A stretch of DNA of 64,000 bases. Source: Agrobacterium pusense (GTDB taxonomy: Bacteria; Pseudomonadota; Alphaproteobacteria; Rhizobiales; Rhizobiaceae). Under the pieces are notes generated by a model. The model ran no database searches. It was not told where the DNA came from and worked only from the letters and a program-made list of their open reading frames with translations. Of this stretch, positions 1 to 10,399 are shown in pieces. Both the position numbers and the translations under genes were made by a program. The stretch's first letter is position 1; each line of letters opens with the position of its first letter. Location of the stretch: positions 186,001 through 250,000 of the forward strand of contig NZ_FNBB01000002.1 of assembly GCF_900102105.1 (NCBI RefSeq), given 5' to 3'.

Positions 1-3000
1 TTTCCACGAGAATGCGGATGGCGGGCAGAACGCCTTCCTTGTCCTCATCACGGACCGAGACGAAGACCGCGCCGGAGCGCGGCAGGTCGACACCGGCGCC
101 GAGCTGGCTCTTGGCGAAGGCGAGCGCGAAATCAGTGTCGAGGCCGATGACTTCGCCGGTCGAGCGCATTTCCGGTCCGAGCAGAATGTCGACGCCGGGG
201 AAGCGCGCGAAGGGGAAGACGGCTTCCTTGACGGCAATGTGCGTGAGGTTACGCGGATCAGGCTTCTCGCCGTAAGCGGCAATCGCCGGATCGAGCTTCT
301 CGCCGGCCATGACGCGGGCGGCGATCTTGGCGATCGGCGCGCCGATGGTCTTGGCGACGAAAGGCACGGTACGCGAGGCGCGCGGGTTGACTTCGAGAAC
401 GTAGATCGTGCCGTCCTTGATGGCGTATTGAACGTTCATCAGGCCGCCGACCTTGAGCGCCTTGGCAAGCGCCGTCGTCTGGCGCTCCAGTTCGTCGAGC
501 GTTTCCTTGCTGAGCGAACGCGAAGGCAGCGAGCAGGCCGAGTCGCCCGAGTGGATGCCAGCCTCTTCTATGTGCTCCATGATGCCGGATACGAAGACGT
601 TTTCGCCATCGCACAGCGCGTCGACGTCCACTTCAACGGCGTTGGTCAGGTAGCTGTCGAACAGAAGCGGGTTCTTGCCGAGCAGGGTGTTGATCTGGCC
701 GGTCTTGTCGTTCGGGTAACGCTGCTTGATGTCCTCGGGTACGAGACCCGGAACCGTGTCGAGCAGGTAGGTCTGGAGCTGGCCTTCCGAATGGATGATC
801 TGCATGGCGCGGCCACCCAGAACGTAGGACGGGCGAACCACCAGCGGGAAGCCGATTTCAGAAGCGACAAGGCGGGCCTGCTCGACCGAATAGGCGATGC
901 CATTGTTCGGTTGGGCCAGATCGAGCTTCATCAAGAGCTTCTGGAAGCGGTCGCGGTCTTCGGCAAGGTCGATCATGTCAGGCGCGGTGCCGAGGATCGG
1001 GATACCGTTCTTTTCCAGCGCTTCTGCAAGCTTCAGCGGCGTCTGGCCACCGAACTGCACGATGACGCCAACGAGTTCACCCTTTTCCTGTTCGGCGCGC
1101 ATGATCTCGATCACGTCTTCGGCCGTCAGCGGCTCGAAATAGAGGCGGTCGGAAGTGTCGTAGTCGGTGGACACCGTTTCCGGATTGCAGTTGATCATGA
1201 TCGCTTCAAAGCCGGCATCCTTCAGCGCGAAGGCGGCGTGGCAGCAGCAATAATCGAACTCGATGCCCTGGCCGATACGGTTCGGGCCGCCGCCGAGGAT
1301 GACGACCTTCTTGCGGTCGGAGACCTGCGCTTCAGAGCGGGCGGCGCCGACGAAGGGCATTTCATAGGTCGAATACATGTAGGCAGTCGGCGAGGCGAAT
1401 TCGGCGGCGCAGGTGTCGATGCGCTTGAAGACCGGGCGGACGTTCAGGCTGTTGCGCAGTTCGGCCACTTCCTTCGGACGCTTGGAGGTCAGGCTGGCGA
1501 GGCGGGCATCGGAGAAGCCCATGGCCTTCAGCATGCGCAGGTTTTCGGCGTCCTGTGGCAGGCCGTGCTCGCGGATGCGGGCTTCCGTATCGACGATGGC
1601 CTTGAACTGGGCGATGAACCAGGGGTCGATCTTCGAGTTCTCGTGGACTTCCTCTTCGGTCATGCCCATGCGCAGCGCCTGGGCGACCATGCGCAGGCGA
1701 TCCGGCGTCGGCGTGCCGATAGCGGCGCGGATCGCGTTCTTGGAGCCTTCGCCCTCTTCGTAACCGGGAATTTCGATTTCATCGAGACCGGTGAGGCCGG
1801 TTTCGAGACCGCGCAGCGCCTTCTGCAGGGATTCCGCAAAGGTACGGCCGATGGCCATGACTTCACCGACCGACTTCATCGCGGTGGTGAGGATCGGCGA
1901 CGCGCCCGGGAACTTCTCGAAGGCAAAACGCGGGATCTTGGTGACGACGTAGTCAATCGAGGGTTCGAACGATGCTGGGGTGGCGCCGCCGGTGATGTCG
2001 TTTTCGAGTTCGTCCAGAGTATAGCCGATGGCGAGCTTCGCGGCGATCTTGGCGATCGGGAAGCCGGTTGCCTTGGAAGCCAGCGCAGAGGAGCGCGACA
2101 CGCGCGGGTTCATTTCGATGACGACGAGGCGGCCGTCCTTCGGGTTGACGGCGAACTGCACGTTGGAGCCGCCGGTCTCGACGCCGATCTCACGCAGCAC
2201 CGCAATCGAGGCGTTGCGCATGATCTGGTATTCCTTGTCGGTCAGCGTCAACGCTGGCGCGACAGTGATGGAGTCACCGGTGTGGACGCCCATCGGATCG
2301 ATGTTTTCGATGGAGCAGATGATGATGCAATTGTCCGCGGTGTCGCGGACGACTTCCATCTCATACTCCTTCCAGCCCAGAACCGATTCTTCGACCAGAA
2401 CTTCCGTCGTCGGCGAGGCGTCGAGGCCGCCGGAGACGATGTCGAAGAATTCCGAGCGGTTATAGGCAATGCCGCCGCCCGTGCCGCCCAGCGTAAACGA
2501 CGGGCGGATGATGGCGGGCAGGCCGACATGATCGATGGCCTGGGCGGCAATGGCCATGGCGTGGGCCATGTAACGCTGCTTGCGGTCGGTTTCGCCGAGG
2601 TTCCACTGGTTTTCGAGGTCGTCCAGCGCCTTGTCGAGTTCGGGGCCGGAGAGCTTGCCCTTCAGTTCCGCCCGCGCAGCTTCATGCTTCTTGCGGTCGG
2701 CATCCTTGATTTCAGTGGCGTTGGCGAGCATCGAGCGCGGGGTTTCAAGGCCGATGCGGGCCATGGCTTCGCGGAAGAGGGCCCGGTCTTCGGCCATGTC
2801 GATGGCTTCGGGCTTCGCGCCGATCATTTCGACATTGTAGCGGTCGAGAACGCCCATGCGCTTGAGAGAAAGCGCGGTGTTGAGCGCGGTCTGGCCGCCC
2901 ATGGTCGGCAGCAGCGCGTCGGGACGCTCCTTTGCAATGATCTTGGCCACGACCTCAGGGGTGATCGGCTCGACGTAGGTGGCGTCCGCGAGACCTGGAT

Positions 3001-3169
3001 CGGTCATGATCGTCGCCGGGTTGGAGTTGACCAGAATGACCCGGTAACCTTCTTCCTTCAGCGCCTTACAGGCCTGCGTGCCGGAGTAATCGAATTCACA
3101 TGCCTGACCGATAACGATCGGTCCCGCGCCGATGATGAGGATGGACTTGATATCTTGGCGCTTCGGCAT
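1..3169 (-). CDS. carB: Carbamoyl-phosphate synthase large subunit (3' end outside window)
   Basis: Makes carbamoyl phosphate from bicarbonate, ATP and ammonia supplied by CarA, feeding arginine and pyrimidine synthesis. The leftward frame opens at the ATG at 3167-3169 ([20 protein letters not shown]), the canonical CarB N-terminus with its ATP-grasp preamble, and continues with [17 protein letters not shown]. It stays open for 1056 codons to the window edge, covering both ATP-grasp halves and the start of the C-terminal MGS-like allosteric domain ([11 protein letters not shown] near the edge). Rhizobial CarB is about 1160 residues, so roughly the last 100 are missing. carA lies 7.2 kb upstream on the same strand rather than adjacent. 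A 1007-codon open frame on the opposite strand is a codon-bias shadow. Confidence 0.97.
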   Translation of the reverse strand, partial: MPKRQDIKSILIIGAGPIVIGQACEFDYSGTQACKALKEEGYRVILVNSNPATIMTDPGLADATYVEPITPEVVAKIIAKERPDALLPTMGGQTALNTALSLKRMGVLDRYNVEMIGAKPEAIDMAEDRALFREAMARIGLETPRSMLANATEIKDADRKKHEAARAELKGKLSGPELDKALDDLENQWNLGETDRKQRYMAHAMAIAAQAIDHVGLPAIIRPSFTLGGTGGGIAYNRSEFFDIVSGGLDASPTTEVLVEESVLGWKEYEMEVVRDTADNCIIICSIENIDPMGVHTGDSITVAPALTLTDKEYQIMRNASIAVLREIGVETGGSNVQFAVNPKDGRLVVIEMNPRVSRSSALASKATGFPIAKIAAKLAIGYTLDELENDITGGATPASFEPSIDYVVTKIPRFAFEKFPGASPILTTAMKSVGEVMAIGRTFAESLQKALRGLETGLTGLDEIEIPGYEEGEGSKNAIRAAIGTPTPDRLRMVAQALRMGMTEEEVHENSKIDPWFIAQFKAIVDTEARIREHGLPQDAENLRMLKAMGFSDARLASLTSKRPKEVAELRNSLNVRPVFKRIDTCAAEFASPTAYMYSTYEMPFVGAARSEAQVSDRKKVVILGGGPNRIGQGIEFDYCCCHAAFALKDAGFEAIMINCNPETVSTDYDTSDRLYFEPLTAEDVIEIMRAEQEKGELVGVIVQFGGQTPLKLAEALEKNGIPILGTAPDMIDLAEDRDRFQKLLMKLDLAQPNNGIAYSVEQARLVASEIGFPLVVRPSYVLGGRAMQIIHSEGQLQTYLLDTVPGLVPEDIKQRYPNDKTGQINTLLGKNPLLFDSYLTNAVEVDVDALCDGENVFVSGIMEHIEEAGIHSGDSACSLPSRSLSKETLDELERQTTALAKALKVGGLMNVQYAIKDGTIYVLEVNPRASRTVPFVAKTIGAPIAKIAARVMAGEKLDPAIAAYGEKPDPRNLTHIAVKEAVFPFARFPGVDILLGPEMRSTGEVIGLDTDFALAFAKSQLGAGVDLPRSGAVFVSVRDEDKEGVLPAIRILVE

Positions 3170-3327
3170 GGGCTCTCTCGTTCCGCTTTTCGGTTGCGCA
3201 AAACACCGGCCAGGGTGGAAGATCACCGGCCGGGGAGCGCAATTCTAATGTTTTCAGGCTAGAAGCGGCTTATAGGCAAATGTTTTTGAGAACGGAACCC
3301 CATAAATTCCGGAATCGACAGAAACTC

Positions 3328-4194
3328 TTAACGGGCAGGGGCAAGCGCGGCAAAACGGGCCTGTACCGCCGCGGTGTAAGAGCGGCTGACGGGGATCTCC
3401 GTGCCATCTTTTGTAATGATGTGCAGACGGCCTGTCTGCTTGCGCAGGGAAATAAAGTCGGCATCGGCAATCCAGTGGGAACGATGCACCTGCAGACCCG
3501 CCGTATGGCCGAGTTCTTTCAGCGCATCGGCAAAACGCAGCAGAACCAGCTGCTGCCCGCGCGTGGTGACGATTTGCGTGTAATGATCCTGAACCGATAG
3601 TCGCAACAATTCTCCGCGTTTTTGGGGCGGCAATCGTTCCAGCAAGGGGATGATGCCTTTGACCTCCCGATCTGCATTTGCATCTGTGCCCGTTTCAGCC
3701 TCCGCCGCTTTTTCGAAGGACTGGCAGGTTGTGAGGTAACTCAACAGGCAAAAGATCGCGCAGAGGGGGAGGGATGAGAGGCTGCTTTTCAAAGCCGGTG
3801 TTAAGCCCATCTCCTTGCCGTAGAAAATCTGATTGGTGATGGTGAGCAGCAGCCCGATCGGGAGTGCCGCGGTAAGCGAGCCGATCATCATGCGTGCCAG
3901 CATGTTGTCGATGTGGCCTGATAGGATCGTTTTGGCGATGATGGAAAAGGATATGGCAAATATCCAGGCGCCGGCCTGAATGATTGTCCAGTAAAGCAAC
4001 CGGTCGGCGAAGCTCATGGTTTCGCTCGTTCCGAAGGGCCCGGTCACGATGAAGATCGCCAGTACCGCGAGGAATGTCAGCCACAGCCTGCGCGATTGCA
4101 GAACGGCGTGCATTTCACGAAGCGTGGATTGCAGATACGGGTGATCCACGAAGTTTTCCTGCTGATGGCGCCAATCCGTTTTTCCTGTCCGCAT
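3328..4194 (-). CDS. Membrane-anchored LytTR-family DNA-binding regulator
   Basis: A 288-residue protein with about four hydrophobic segments in the first 170 residues (LWLTFLAVLAIFIVTG, LLYWTIIQAGAWIFAIS, MMIGSLTAALPIGLLL, LSSLPLCAIFCLLSYL), then a LytTR-type domain at about 190-280 (LLRLSVQDHYTQIVTTRGQQ, LQVHRSHWIADADF). LytTR domains bind DNA through beta strands; this arrangement lacks the usual receiver domain, so the membrane part presumably senses the signal. Only 47 bp separate this start from the divergent DUF2306 gene, so an internal Met at 4113 is a possible true start that would leave room for promoters. The target genes are unknown; the divergent neighbour is the obvious candidate. 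Confidence 0.85.
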   Translation of the reverse strand: MRTGKTDWRHQQENFVDHPYLQSTLREMHAVLQSRRLWLTFLAVLAIFIVTGPFGTSETMSFADRLLYWTIIQAGAWIFAISFSIIAKTILSGHIDNMLARMMIGSLTAALPIGLLLTITNQIFYGKEMGLTPALKSSLSSLPLCAIFCLLSYLTTCQSFEKAAEAETGTDANADREVKGIIPLLERLPPQKRGELLRLSVQDHYTQIVTTRGQQLVLLRFADALKELGHTAGLQVHRSHWIADADFISLRKQTGRLHIITKDGTEIPVSRSYTAAVQARFAALAPAR

Positions 4195-4241
4195 GTTTCG
4201 CCGAAATTGCCGGTGATTTCAACCGAGCCGAAACAGCAACC

Positions 4242-4730
4242 ATGTCATTCCAGCCTCTGTTAGACGCACCGCTTGCCGTGCAATTCCATGTCGCCACCGT
4301 CATGCCCGCAGCCATTCTCGGGGCCTTCATCTTCCTGCGTCCCAAGGGAACCGCCATCCACCGGCTGCTCGGCAAGATCTGGGTGATGCTGATGGTTTCG
4401 ACTTCCGTTTCGACCTTCTTCATCCATGAATTGAGCATGTTTTACGGTTTCAGCCCGATCCATCTCCTCTCCGCTTTCACGATATATGGCTGTCTGCAAT
4501 CGATCTACTTCGCCCGGCGTGGCGATATCAGACGCCATATGCGGATTATGCAGAGCGTTTATCTGGGCGGCATCGTGATTGCGGGAGGTTTCACCTTCGT
4601 TCCCGGACGCCTTATGAATAAGGTTGCTTTCGGTGGCGGCGGAGCGGGATTTGTGGCCGTTTCCTCCGGCGCTCTGGTCTTTGCCTTCCTGTTTCTGACC
4701 GTGCTGAAACAAAGACGCAGAGCCGCATGA
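4242..4730 (+). CDS. DUF2306 family membrane protein
   Basis: A 162-residue integral membrane protein with four to five hydrophobic segments (VATVMPAAILGAFIFL, IWVMLMVSTSVSTFFI, LLSAFTIYGCLQSIYFA, SVYLGGIVIAGGFTFVPG, FVAVSSGALVFAFLFLTVL). The HRLLGKIWV and RRHMRIMQSVYLGG stretches are typical of DUF2306, whose biochemical role is unknown. I start it at the ATG at 4242; the open frame runs further upstream, but that part is antisense to the regulator. It is divergent from the LytTR gene and may be its target, which is inference from position only. Confidence 0.8.
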   Translation: MSFQPLLDAPLAVQFHVATVMPAAILGAFIFLRPKGTAIHRLLGKIWVMLMVSTSVSTFFIHELSMFYGFSPIHLLSAFTIYGCLQSIYFARRGDIRRHMRIMQSVYLGGIVIAGGFTFVPGRLMNKVAFGGGGAGFVAVSSGALVFAFLFLTVLKQRRRAA

Positions 4731-4828
4731 AAGACTCCGCTGACCGCCTCTGCTTTCTTCCGGAACAAGATGTATTATAGTGCCGTTATAAGGCAGCTTG
4801 TTGAGGCGATAGTCGCCGGGAGAATAGC

Positions 4829-5746
4829 ATGGAATGGAGAGGGCGCCGCCAGTCGGACAATATTGAGGATCGGCGCGGCATGTCGGCGGGGCCGAGTGAT
4901 CCTTTTTCCCGGGGCGGGATGCGCGTGCCAATCGGGCGTCGCGGCGGCGGTATCGGGATTGGCGGTCTTCTGGTCATTCTGTTGATCAGCTGGGTGCTCG
5001 GCATCAACCCGCTAACGCTGCTGACCGGCGGCGATCTGACGATGGATGGCGGCGGTACGACGCAATCGGGGACCCAGCAGTCCGGCACGCGACCACAGGG
5101 GCAATCGTCCGACGAGACGACCGCCTTCGTCCGCACCGTTCTTGCCGAGACCGAGGATACGTGGAGCGGCATTTTCCAGTCGGCAGGCGAAACCTATCAG
5201 AAGCCGACGCTGGTTCTGTTCTCCGGGCAGGTGTCTTCCGCCTGCGGTTATGCTTCCGCTGCCAGCGGTCCGTTCTATTGCCCGGGCGACCGTAAGGTCT
5301 ATCTCGATACCAGCTTCTTCAAGGAACTGGACCAGCGTTTCGGCGCGGCTGGCGATTTCGCACAGGCTTACGTGATTGCGCATGAGGTCGGCCACCACAT
5401 CCAGAACCTGACCGGCGTTCTGCCTGAGTTCAACCGCCGCCGTCAGTCGATGAGCCAGACGGACGCCAACAAGATGTCGGTGCGTGTGGAGCTTCAGGCG
5501 GATTGTTATGCGGGCATCTGGGGCAAGTTTACCGAACAGAAGGGCATTCTTGAGACCGGCGACCTTGAGGAAGCCCTGAACGCCGCCCACCAGATCGGCG
5601 ACGATACGCTGCAGAAGCAGACTCAAGGCTATGTGGTGCCCGATAGCTTCAACCACGGCACCTCGGCGCAGCGCATGGAATGGTTTAAGCGCGGCTTCCA
5701 GAGCGGCCGGGTCGAGGACTGCGATACTTTCTCGGCGAATATCTGA
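4829..5746 (+). CDS. Neutral zinc metallopeptidase (YpfJ/PF04228 family)
   Basis: A 305-residue membrane-anchored protein. After a basic N-terminus there is one hydrophobic segment (residues 41-60, GIGIGGLLVILLISWVLGIN), a low-complexity linker (70-95), and a metallopeptidase domain with the HEVGHH zinc motif at 185-190 in the context AYVIAHEVGHHIQN. ACGYASAASGPFYCPGDRKV and LQADCYAGIWG are family signatures. The single N-terminal segment suggests that the catalytic domain faces the periplasm. Substrates are not established for the family. The gene ends just before a strong terminator at 5752 and looks monocistronic. Confidence 0.92.
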   Translation: MEWRGRRQSDNIEDRRGMSAGPSDPFSRGGMRVPIGRRGGGIGIGGLLVILLISWVLGINPLTLLTGGDLTMDGGGTTQSGTQQSGTRPQGQSSDETTAFVRTVLAETEDTWSGIFQSAGETYQKPTLVLFSGQVSSACGYASAASGPFYCPGDRKVYLDTSFFKELDQRFGAAGDFAQAYVIAHEVGHHIQNLTGVLPEFNRRRQSMSQTDANKMSVRVELQADCYAGIWGKFTEQKGILETGDLEEALNAAHQIGDDTLQKQTQGYVVPDSFNHGTSAQRMEWFKRGFQSGRVEDCDTFSANI

Positions 5747-5751
5747 GGAGA

Positions 5752-5773
5752 GGGGGCTTTTCAGCCCCCTTTT
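5752..5773 (+). terminator. Rho-independent terminator of the metallopeptidase gene
   Basis: Seven-base inverted repeat gggggct/agccccc around a tttc loop, followed by tttt, six bases after the metallopeptidase stop. It also sits immediately beyond the stop of the converging DUF2938 gene. Confidence 0.85.
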
Positions 5774-5776
5774 CGT

Positions 5777-6256
5777 TTAGCGCATCAAGAGCGCCACGAC
5801 ATACATGCCGAGGGCGAAGATGGTATGGGCCACGAGGTTGAGGACGCGAACCTTCGTTGGGTTCGGTGTCTTCGATGCGGCCCAGCCAATGCCGAGACCC
5901 GGCTGCAGCAGGAACCAGCCTGCGCCCACCGTTATGATGCCGACGACCCACGGCGCTATGAAGGACGGGTTTGCAAACCAGGTGGCCGGGACCACCAGGG
6001 CAAGAATGACACCATAGAGAATCCCGACGGCGTAATGCGAAATCCAGCCGAGCGCCAGTTCATGCTCGTAGGGTTCAGCCGTGGCGATGCTGTCGTGAAA
6101 TATCCTGCCTTTCGGCACATGCCAGAACCAGCGGCCGACCGGCGCCCAGTTCGGGGCGGACTGGCCGAAGAACCGGTGCAGTATGATTGCCCATATGTCC
6201 ATAAACACGGTGCCGCCAATGCCCATGGCAATGCCGCGCCAAATCAGTTCCAGCAT
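5777..6256 (-). CDS. DUF2938 family membrane protein
   Basis: A 159-residue membrane protein beginning MLELIWRGIAMGIGG. I chose the ATG at 6256 because GGAGGG lies five bases upstream on the coding strand; the open frame allows ten more residues but they lack a ribosome site. Hydrophobic segments include IAMGIGGTVFMDIWAIIL, HYAVGILYGVILALVV, WVVGIITVGAGWFLL and LNLVAHTIFALGMYVVALL. GRWFWHVPKGRIFHDSIA and the GWFLLQPGLGIGWAASKTPNP stretch fit DUF2938, a family without assigned function. It is separated from the upstream chemoreceptor by a terminator at 6336-6364 and converges on the metallopeptidase. Confidence 0.85.
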   Translation of the reverse strand: MLELIWRGIAMGIGGTVFMDIWAIILHRFFGQSAPNWAPVGRWFWHVPKGRIFHDSIATAEPYEHELALGWISHYAVGILYGVILALVVPATWFANPSFIAPWVVGIITVGAGWFLLQPGLGIGWAASKTPNPTKVRVLNLVAHTIFALGMYVVALLMR

Positions 6257-6335
6257 GAATCCCTCCGCATGATCATGATCGATCAAGCTCTAGCGGATCG
6301 TGTGAATGGCGGGAACCGACTATTAGGAGGGTGGA

Positions 6336-6364
6336 CAAAAAAATGGCCGGATCGCTCCGGCCAT
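6336..6364 (-). terminator. Rho-independent terminator downstream of the chemoreceptor
   Basis: Read leftward, ATGGCCGGA-gcga-TCCGGCCAT forms a perfect 9-bp stem followed by seven Ts. It lies about 180 bases after the chemoreceptor stop and 80 bases before the DUF2938 start, so it insulates the two leftward genes. Confidence 0.8.
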
Positions 6365-6393
6365 GAGGTGAGAAAGGCGTAAGATTTCACCTC

Positions 6394-6480
6394 CGTCATG
6401 CTCGGGCGTGTCCCGAGCATCTGCGACGTATGTTTTACACGAGACGTGGTTGGATCCTCGGGACAAGCCCGAGGATGACG
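6394..6480. repeat. Composite intergenic palindrome (two inverted copies)
   Basis: Two small hairpins, atgctcggg/cccgagcat at 6398-6420 and atcctcggg/cccgaggat at 6454-6476, are themselves in inverted orientation. The 27-base left unit matches the reverse complement of the right unit with three differences, and the ends read gtcat and atgac. A single copy in the same style occurs at 27038-27064, and a second composite at 54015-54127. It looks like a dispersed rhizobial intergenic repeat. Confidence 0.7.
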
Positions 6481-6543
6481 TCGAGCGTGGTGATGGTTGG
6501 CCATGATCCGGTGCTATAATGATCGGCCAATATCCATTCTCCC

Positions 6544-8697
6544 TTAAGCAGCCCGCCCATATTCCGCCTGCCGCCGCGTAGCCGTGGCGAGCTGGAACTG
6601 CGCTAGCAACTCATTCAGCGCCGCCGCTTCCGAGGCGAGGCCATGACTTGCTGCCGTCTGCTCCTCGACCATGGCGGCATTCTGCTGCGTGCCCTGATCG
6701 ATGGTGTTGATGGCGGTGTTGATTTCCTGGAGGCCGGTCGACTGTTCGCGCGATGCGGTGACGATCGCGTCGATGTGGCGGTTGATCTCCTGCACTTCGC
6801 GGACGATGGTTTCCAGCGCCTTGCCGGCATTGCCGACGAGTTCGACGCCGGACTGCACCTGCGAGGTGGAGGCGTTGATCAGCGTCTTGATCTCCTTTGC
6901 CGCATTGGCGGAACGCTGGGCAAGTTCGCGCACTTCCTGGGCGACGACAGCAAAACCCTTGCCGGCCTCGCCGGCGCGGGCGGCTTCAACACCGGCATTC
7001 AGTGCGAGCAGGTTGGTCTGGAAGGCGATCTCGTCGATCACGCCGATGATGTTGCTGATCTCGGACGATGATTTTTCGATGCCTTCCATGGCGCGCACGG
7101 CATCTTCGACGATGACGCCGGACTGTTCGGCATTGCCGCGGGCGCGGTCGACCAGGCGGCCGACTTCTTCCGCACGGCGGGCGGAATCCTTGACAGTCGT
7201 GGTGATTTCCTCAAGCGCCGCCGCCGTTTCTTCGACGGAGGCAGCCTGCTGTTCGGTGCGTCGCGCCAGATCGTCGGCTGACTGGCGAATTTCGCCGGCA
7301 CCGGCATCGATCGCAAGCGCGTTCTGTCCGACGGTGCTGAGCGCAGCATTCAGCTTCGCAACGGAATTGTTGAAGTCGTCGCGCAGGCGATCGATGCGGG
7401 AGACAAACGGCGTATCGATACGATAATTGAGATCGCCGTTGGAGAGATGAGCAAGACCCTTTGCCAGTGAATCGACTGCAAACTGAATATCGGCCGCGTC
7501 TTTTGCTGCCAGTCTTTCCCGCTCGTTACGCTCCTGTTCGGAAAGTGTGCGGTTCTGTTCGGCGTCCCCTTCGAGTCGCAGGCGTTCCATGGCGTTCGAG
7601 CGGAACACGGCAACGGCCGCGGCCATGGAGCCGATCTGATCGGTGCGTTCCTGGCCAGGAATGGCGACCTCGAGATTGCCGGCAGCCAGGCCTTCCATGG
7701 CGGAGGTCATCTGCGTCACCGGGCGAACGATGAAGCGGGAGAGCACGGTCGCCAGCAGGCCGATCATGATCGTAGCGGCGAGAATGGTGGCGATGGTGGC
7801 GGCCATGCGGAACTGCCCGATGGCGCCATAGGCAACATCGGAATCAACAACAAAGCCAAGATACCAGTCGACCGAAGGCAGGCCGGCAACGGGAATGAAA
7901 CTGGTGATTTTGCCCTTGCCGTCGATTTCCGTCTGGGAAATTGCAGAAGAAATCACCGGCGTATCGACTTTGAAGAGATCGGTCAGCGGCTTGTCGACGA
8001 ATTTTGCATCGGGATGGATGAGAATCTTGCCATCCTTGCTGACCAGGAAGGCGTAACCGTCCTTGCCGGCATCCACTGACGTGATCATCTTGACCAGGGA
8101 GTCGAGCGAGAAGTCGCTGCCGGTCACACCAGCAAGCTTGCCGTCGACGGAGACCGGAATGGCAGCCGTGATGATGAGGCCGCCGGTGGAGGCGTCGTTA
8201 TAAGGCTCGGTCAGCACCGTCTTGCCGGCTTTCACCGCATCCAGGTACCACGGGCGCTTGCGCGGGTCGTAGCCTTCCGGCAGCGGTGTCTTCGGGAAGG
8301 TGGTGAAGGTGCCGGTTTCCGCATTGCCAAAATAGGTGGACATGAATTGCGCGGTCAGCACCTCATTCTCCAGAAACTGCAGCTTCGCACCGTCCTCGGG
8401 AAGCTTGGCAAGCGTCTTTGCCACGGTTTCCGTCAGCATGATGCGGCCATTCAGCCAATTCGCGATGCTCTGGGCGGCCTGCTTGCCGGAAGAATCGATA
8501 TTTTCCGCCACCGCTTCGGTGGTGACCCGATGCTGAAGGCTGTCGATATAATACGAAAAGCCCGCAAAGGCGGCGACGACAAGAGATGACGCGGCAACCA
8601 GAATGCGCGTCATAAGATTGGTTTTCTTTGGCAAGCTACAGATCCTTGAAGCCCGATGCACCGATAAGGTCATCTTGAACAATGGTTGGGGAAACAT
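6544..8697 (-). CDS. Methyl-accepting chemotaxis protein with dCache sensor
   Basis: A 717-residue chemoreceptor: one transmembrane segment at about 30-51, a periplasmic double-Cache domain at about 55-290 ([47 protein letters not shown]), a second segment near 298-322, a HAMP domain, and a signalling domain whose hairpin tip reads [20 protein letters not shown]. Ligand binding outside the cell would control CheA inside. No CheR-tethering pentapeptide is visible at the C-terminus ([10 protein letters not shown]). dCache receptors commonly bind amino acids or organic acids, but the ligand cannot be read here. Internal Met codons at 8673 and 8613 are alternative starts, and none has a good ribosome site. 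Confidence 0.93.
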   Translation of the reverse strand: MFPQPLFKMTLSVHRASRICSLPKKTNLMTRILVAASSLVVAAFAGFSYYIDSLQHRVTTEAVAENIDSSGKQAAQSIANWLNGRIMLTETVAKTLAKLPEDGAKLQFLENEVLTAQFMSTYFGNAETGTFTTFPKTPLPEGYDPRKRPWYLDAVKAGKTVLTEPYNDASTGGLIITAAIPVSVDGKLAGVTGSDFSLDSLVKMITSVDAGKDGYAFLVSKDGKILIHPDAKFVDKPLTDLFKVDTPVISSAISQTEIDGKGKITSFIPVAGLPSVDWYLGFVVDSDVAYGAIGQFRMAATIATILAATIMIGLLATVLSRFIVRPVTQMTSAMEGLAAGNLEVAIPGQERTDQIGSMAAAVAVFRSNAMERLRLEGDAEQNRTLSEQERNERERLAAKDAADIQFAVDSLAKGLAHLSNGDLNYRIDTPFVSRIDRLRDDFNNSVAKLNAALSTVGQNALAIDAGAGEIRQSADDLARRTEQQAASVEETAAALEEITTTVKDSARRAEEVGRLVDRARGNAEQSGVIVEDAVRAMEGIEKSSSEISNIIGVIDEIAFQTNLLALNAGVEAARAGEAGKGFAVVAQEVRELAQRSANAAKEIKTLINASTSQVQSGVELVGNAGKALETIVREVQEINRHIDAIVTASREQSTGLQEINTAINTIDQGTQQNAAMVEEQTAASHGLASEAAALNELLAQFQLATATRRQAEYGRAA

Positions 8698-8964
8698 GCC
8701 TCGAAGGCGGGAATATTCTGCGTCATGCAGCTTATGATTTTAGAAGAACTATTCGATGTTCTAATGGATAAAGGCGAATGGTAAAATTCGACTAAACTTG
8801 TGTTTGGCGAGGGCTCGTATTGCGAATTTGTCGAGCCTTTTCAGAACTGCGTAATTTTTAACCATGCACTGCTGCCGGTTGCATGCAGACAGCGATTATT
8901 TTATTCATCCTCGTGCTGCCGTTGCGCAAATCGCGGGCAACGGCCAATGTTCGGGTGAATTACA

Positions 8965-10362
8965 ATGTCTTCGTCGGTTGTTGCAGGAACCGTTCCTTCC
9001 GGATCGGGGTCGTGGTTTTCTCATTTCAAGGCTACGCTTGTTCTCGGGATTCCGCTTATCGGCGCGCAGCTCGCGCAGCTTGGCATCCATACCACCGATA
9101 TGGTGATCGTCGGTCAGCTGGGTGCAGAGAAGCTGGCGGCCATGGTGCTGGCCGGGCAGTTTTTCTTTGTCGTCTTCATTTTCGGCTCGGGCTTCTCCGT
9201 TGCCGTCGTACCCATGGTGGCCCAGGCTTACGGGCAGGGTGATGCAACGTCTGCGCGCCGCTCTTTGCGCATGGGCATGTGGGTGGCCATTGCCTATTGG
9301 CTGCTGGCGCTGCCGATCTTCATGAATGCAGAGCGCATTCTGGTTGCGCTTGGGCAGAATGCCAACGTAGCGGCACTGACCGGCCATTATCTCGCCATCG
9401 CCAAGTTCGGCCTTCTGCCGGCGCTGCTGTTTTATGTGCTGCGTGGCCTTGTCAGCGCCATCGGCCGCGCAGGCATCATTCTGTATGCCACCATCATCAT
9501 GCTGGTGATGAATGGTATACTCGCCTATGCTCTTGTCTTCGGACATTTCGGGCTGCCGGCCATGGGCATGAATGGCGCGGCCGTGGTTGCGGTCATCGTC
9601 AACGCCTTCAGCTTCATCTTCATCGTGGCGTATGTGCAGACGCGCGAGGAAACGAAGAAATACGAGCTGTTCGTGCGCTTCTGGCGGCCGGACTGGCATG
9701 CGCTTTTTGAAGTGCTGCGTCTTGGCCTGCCGATCAGCATCACCATTCTTGCCGAGGTGACCCTGTTTGCTGCCGCCTCGATCCTGATGGGGCAGATCGG
9801 CACGGTACAGCTCGCGGCGCACGGCATTGCCCTGCAGCTCGCTTCCATCGCCTTCATGATCCCGCTCGGCCTTTCGCAGGCAGCGACCGTTCGCGTCGGC
9901 GTGGCGCGGGGCCAGGGGGACTTCAAGAACCTCATCCGCGCTTCGATCATGATTTACGCCATCGCCTGTGGCATCGCCCTGTGCGGTGGCATCCTGTTTG
10001 CGGCGGTGCCGGAATTTCTGGCGAAGTGGTTCCTTGATCCCAAACTTCCGGAAGCTGCGGAAGTGCTCGCTTATGCGAGCAGCCTGGTGGTGATTGCCGG
10101 CATCTTCCAGCTTGTCGATGGCATTCAGGCCGTCACGGCAGGCCTGCTGCGCGGGTTGAAGGATGCGCGTATACCGGCGATGCTGGCGCTGATCTCCTAT
10201 TGGCCGATTGGGCTGGCGCTTGCCTGGACCATGGCTTTTCCGCTCGGTTTCGGCGGGCGCGGTGTCTGGTTCGGCTTTGTGATCGGTCTTTCGACAGCCG
10301 CCGTTCTTCTCACCATCCGCTTCGTGCTGCTTGTGAAGCGTGAAATGAAAACGGCCCGCTGA
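8965..10362 (+). CDS. MATE-family multidrug/cation antiporter (NorM-like)
   Basis: A 465-residue, about 12-segment inner-membrane exporter. The N-terminus after the leader (LVLGIPLIGAQLAQLGIHTT, DMVIVGQLGAEKLAAMVLA) and the mirrored second-half segment (EVTLFAAASILMGQIGTVQL, AAHGIALQLASIAFMIPLGL) are the paired MatE domains, and the length is normal for NorM. MATE proteins use a sodium or proton gradient to expel cationic compounds. It appears monocistronic and converges on carA; the inverted repeat over its stop codon serves as carA's terminator. Confidence 0.92.
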   Translation: MSSSVVAGTVPSGSGSWFSHFKATLVLGIPLIGAQLAQLGIHTTDMVIVGQLGAEKLAAMVLAGQFFFVVFIFGSGFSVAVVPMVAQAYGQGDATSARRSLRMGMWVAIAYWLLALPIFMNAERILVALGQNANVAALTGHYLAIAKFGLLPALLFYVLRGLVSAIGRAGIILYATIIMLVMNGILAYALVFGHFGLPAMGMNGAAVVAVIVNAFSFIFIVAYVQTREETKKYELFVRFWRPDWHALFEVLRLGLPISITILAEVTLFAAASILMGQIGTVQLAAHGIALQLASIAFMIPLGLSQAATVRVGVARGQGDFKNLIRASIMIYAIACGIALCGGILFAAVPEFLAKWFLDPKLPEAAEVLAYASSLVVIAGIFQLVDGIQAVTAGLLRGLKDARIPAMLALISYWPIGLALAWTMAFPLGFGGRGVWFGFVIGLSTAAVLLTIRFVLLVKREMKTAR

Positions 10363-10373
10363 GAAGCGGGCCG
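10345..10373 (-). terminator. Terminator of carA, embedded in the norM-like gene end
   Basis: A perfect 9-bp stem, cggcccgct/agcgggccg with a gaga loop (10352-10373), is followed in the leftward direction by TTTTCATTT. It lies 27 bases after the carA stop. The left arm and loop cover the last codons and stop of the converging exporter gene. Confidence 0.75.
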
Positions 10374-10399
10374 CATGTAACGTCCGGATTGGAAAAGTA

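Noticed and set aside
239..3262. 1007-codon open frame on the + strand
   Set aside because: Exactly antisense to carB, whose translation is unmistakable; the product is His/Arg/Asp-rich without domains, as expected from high-GC codon bias.
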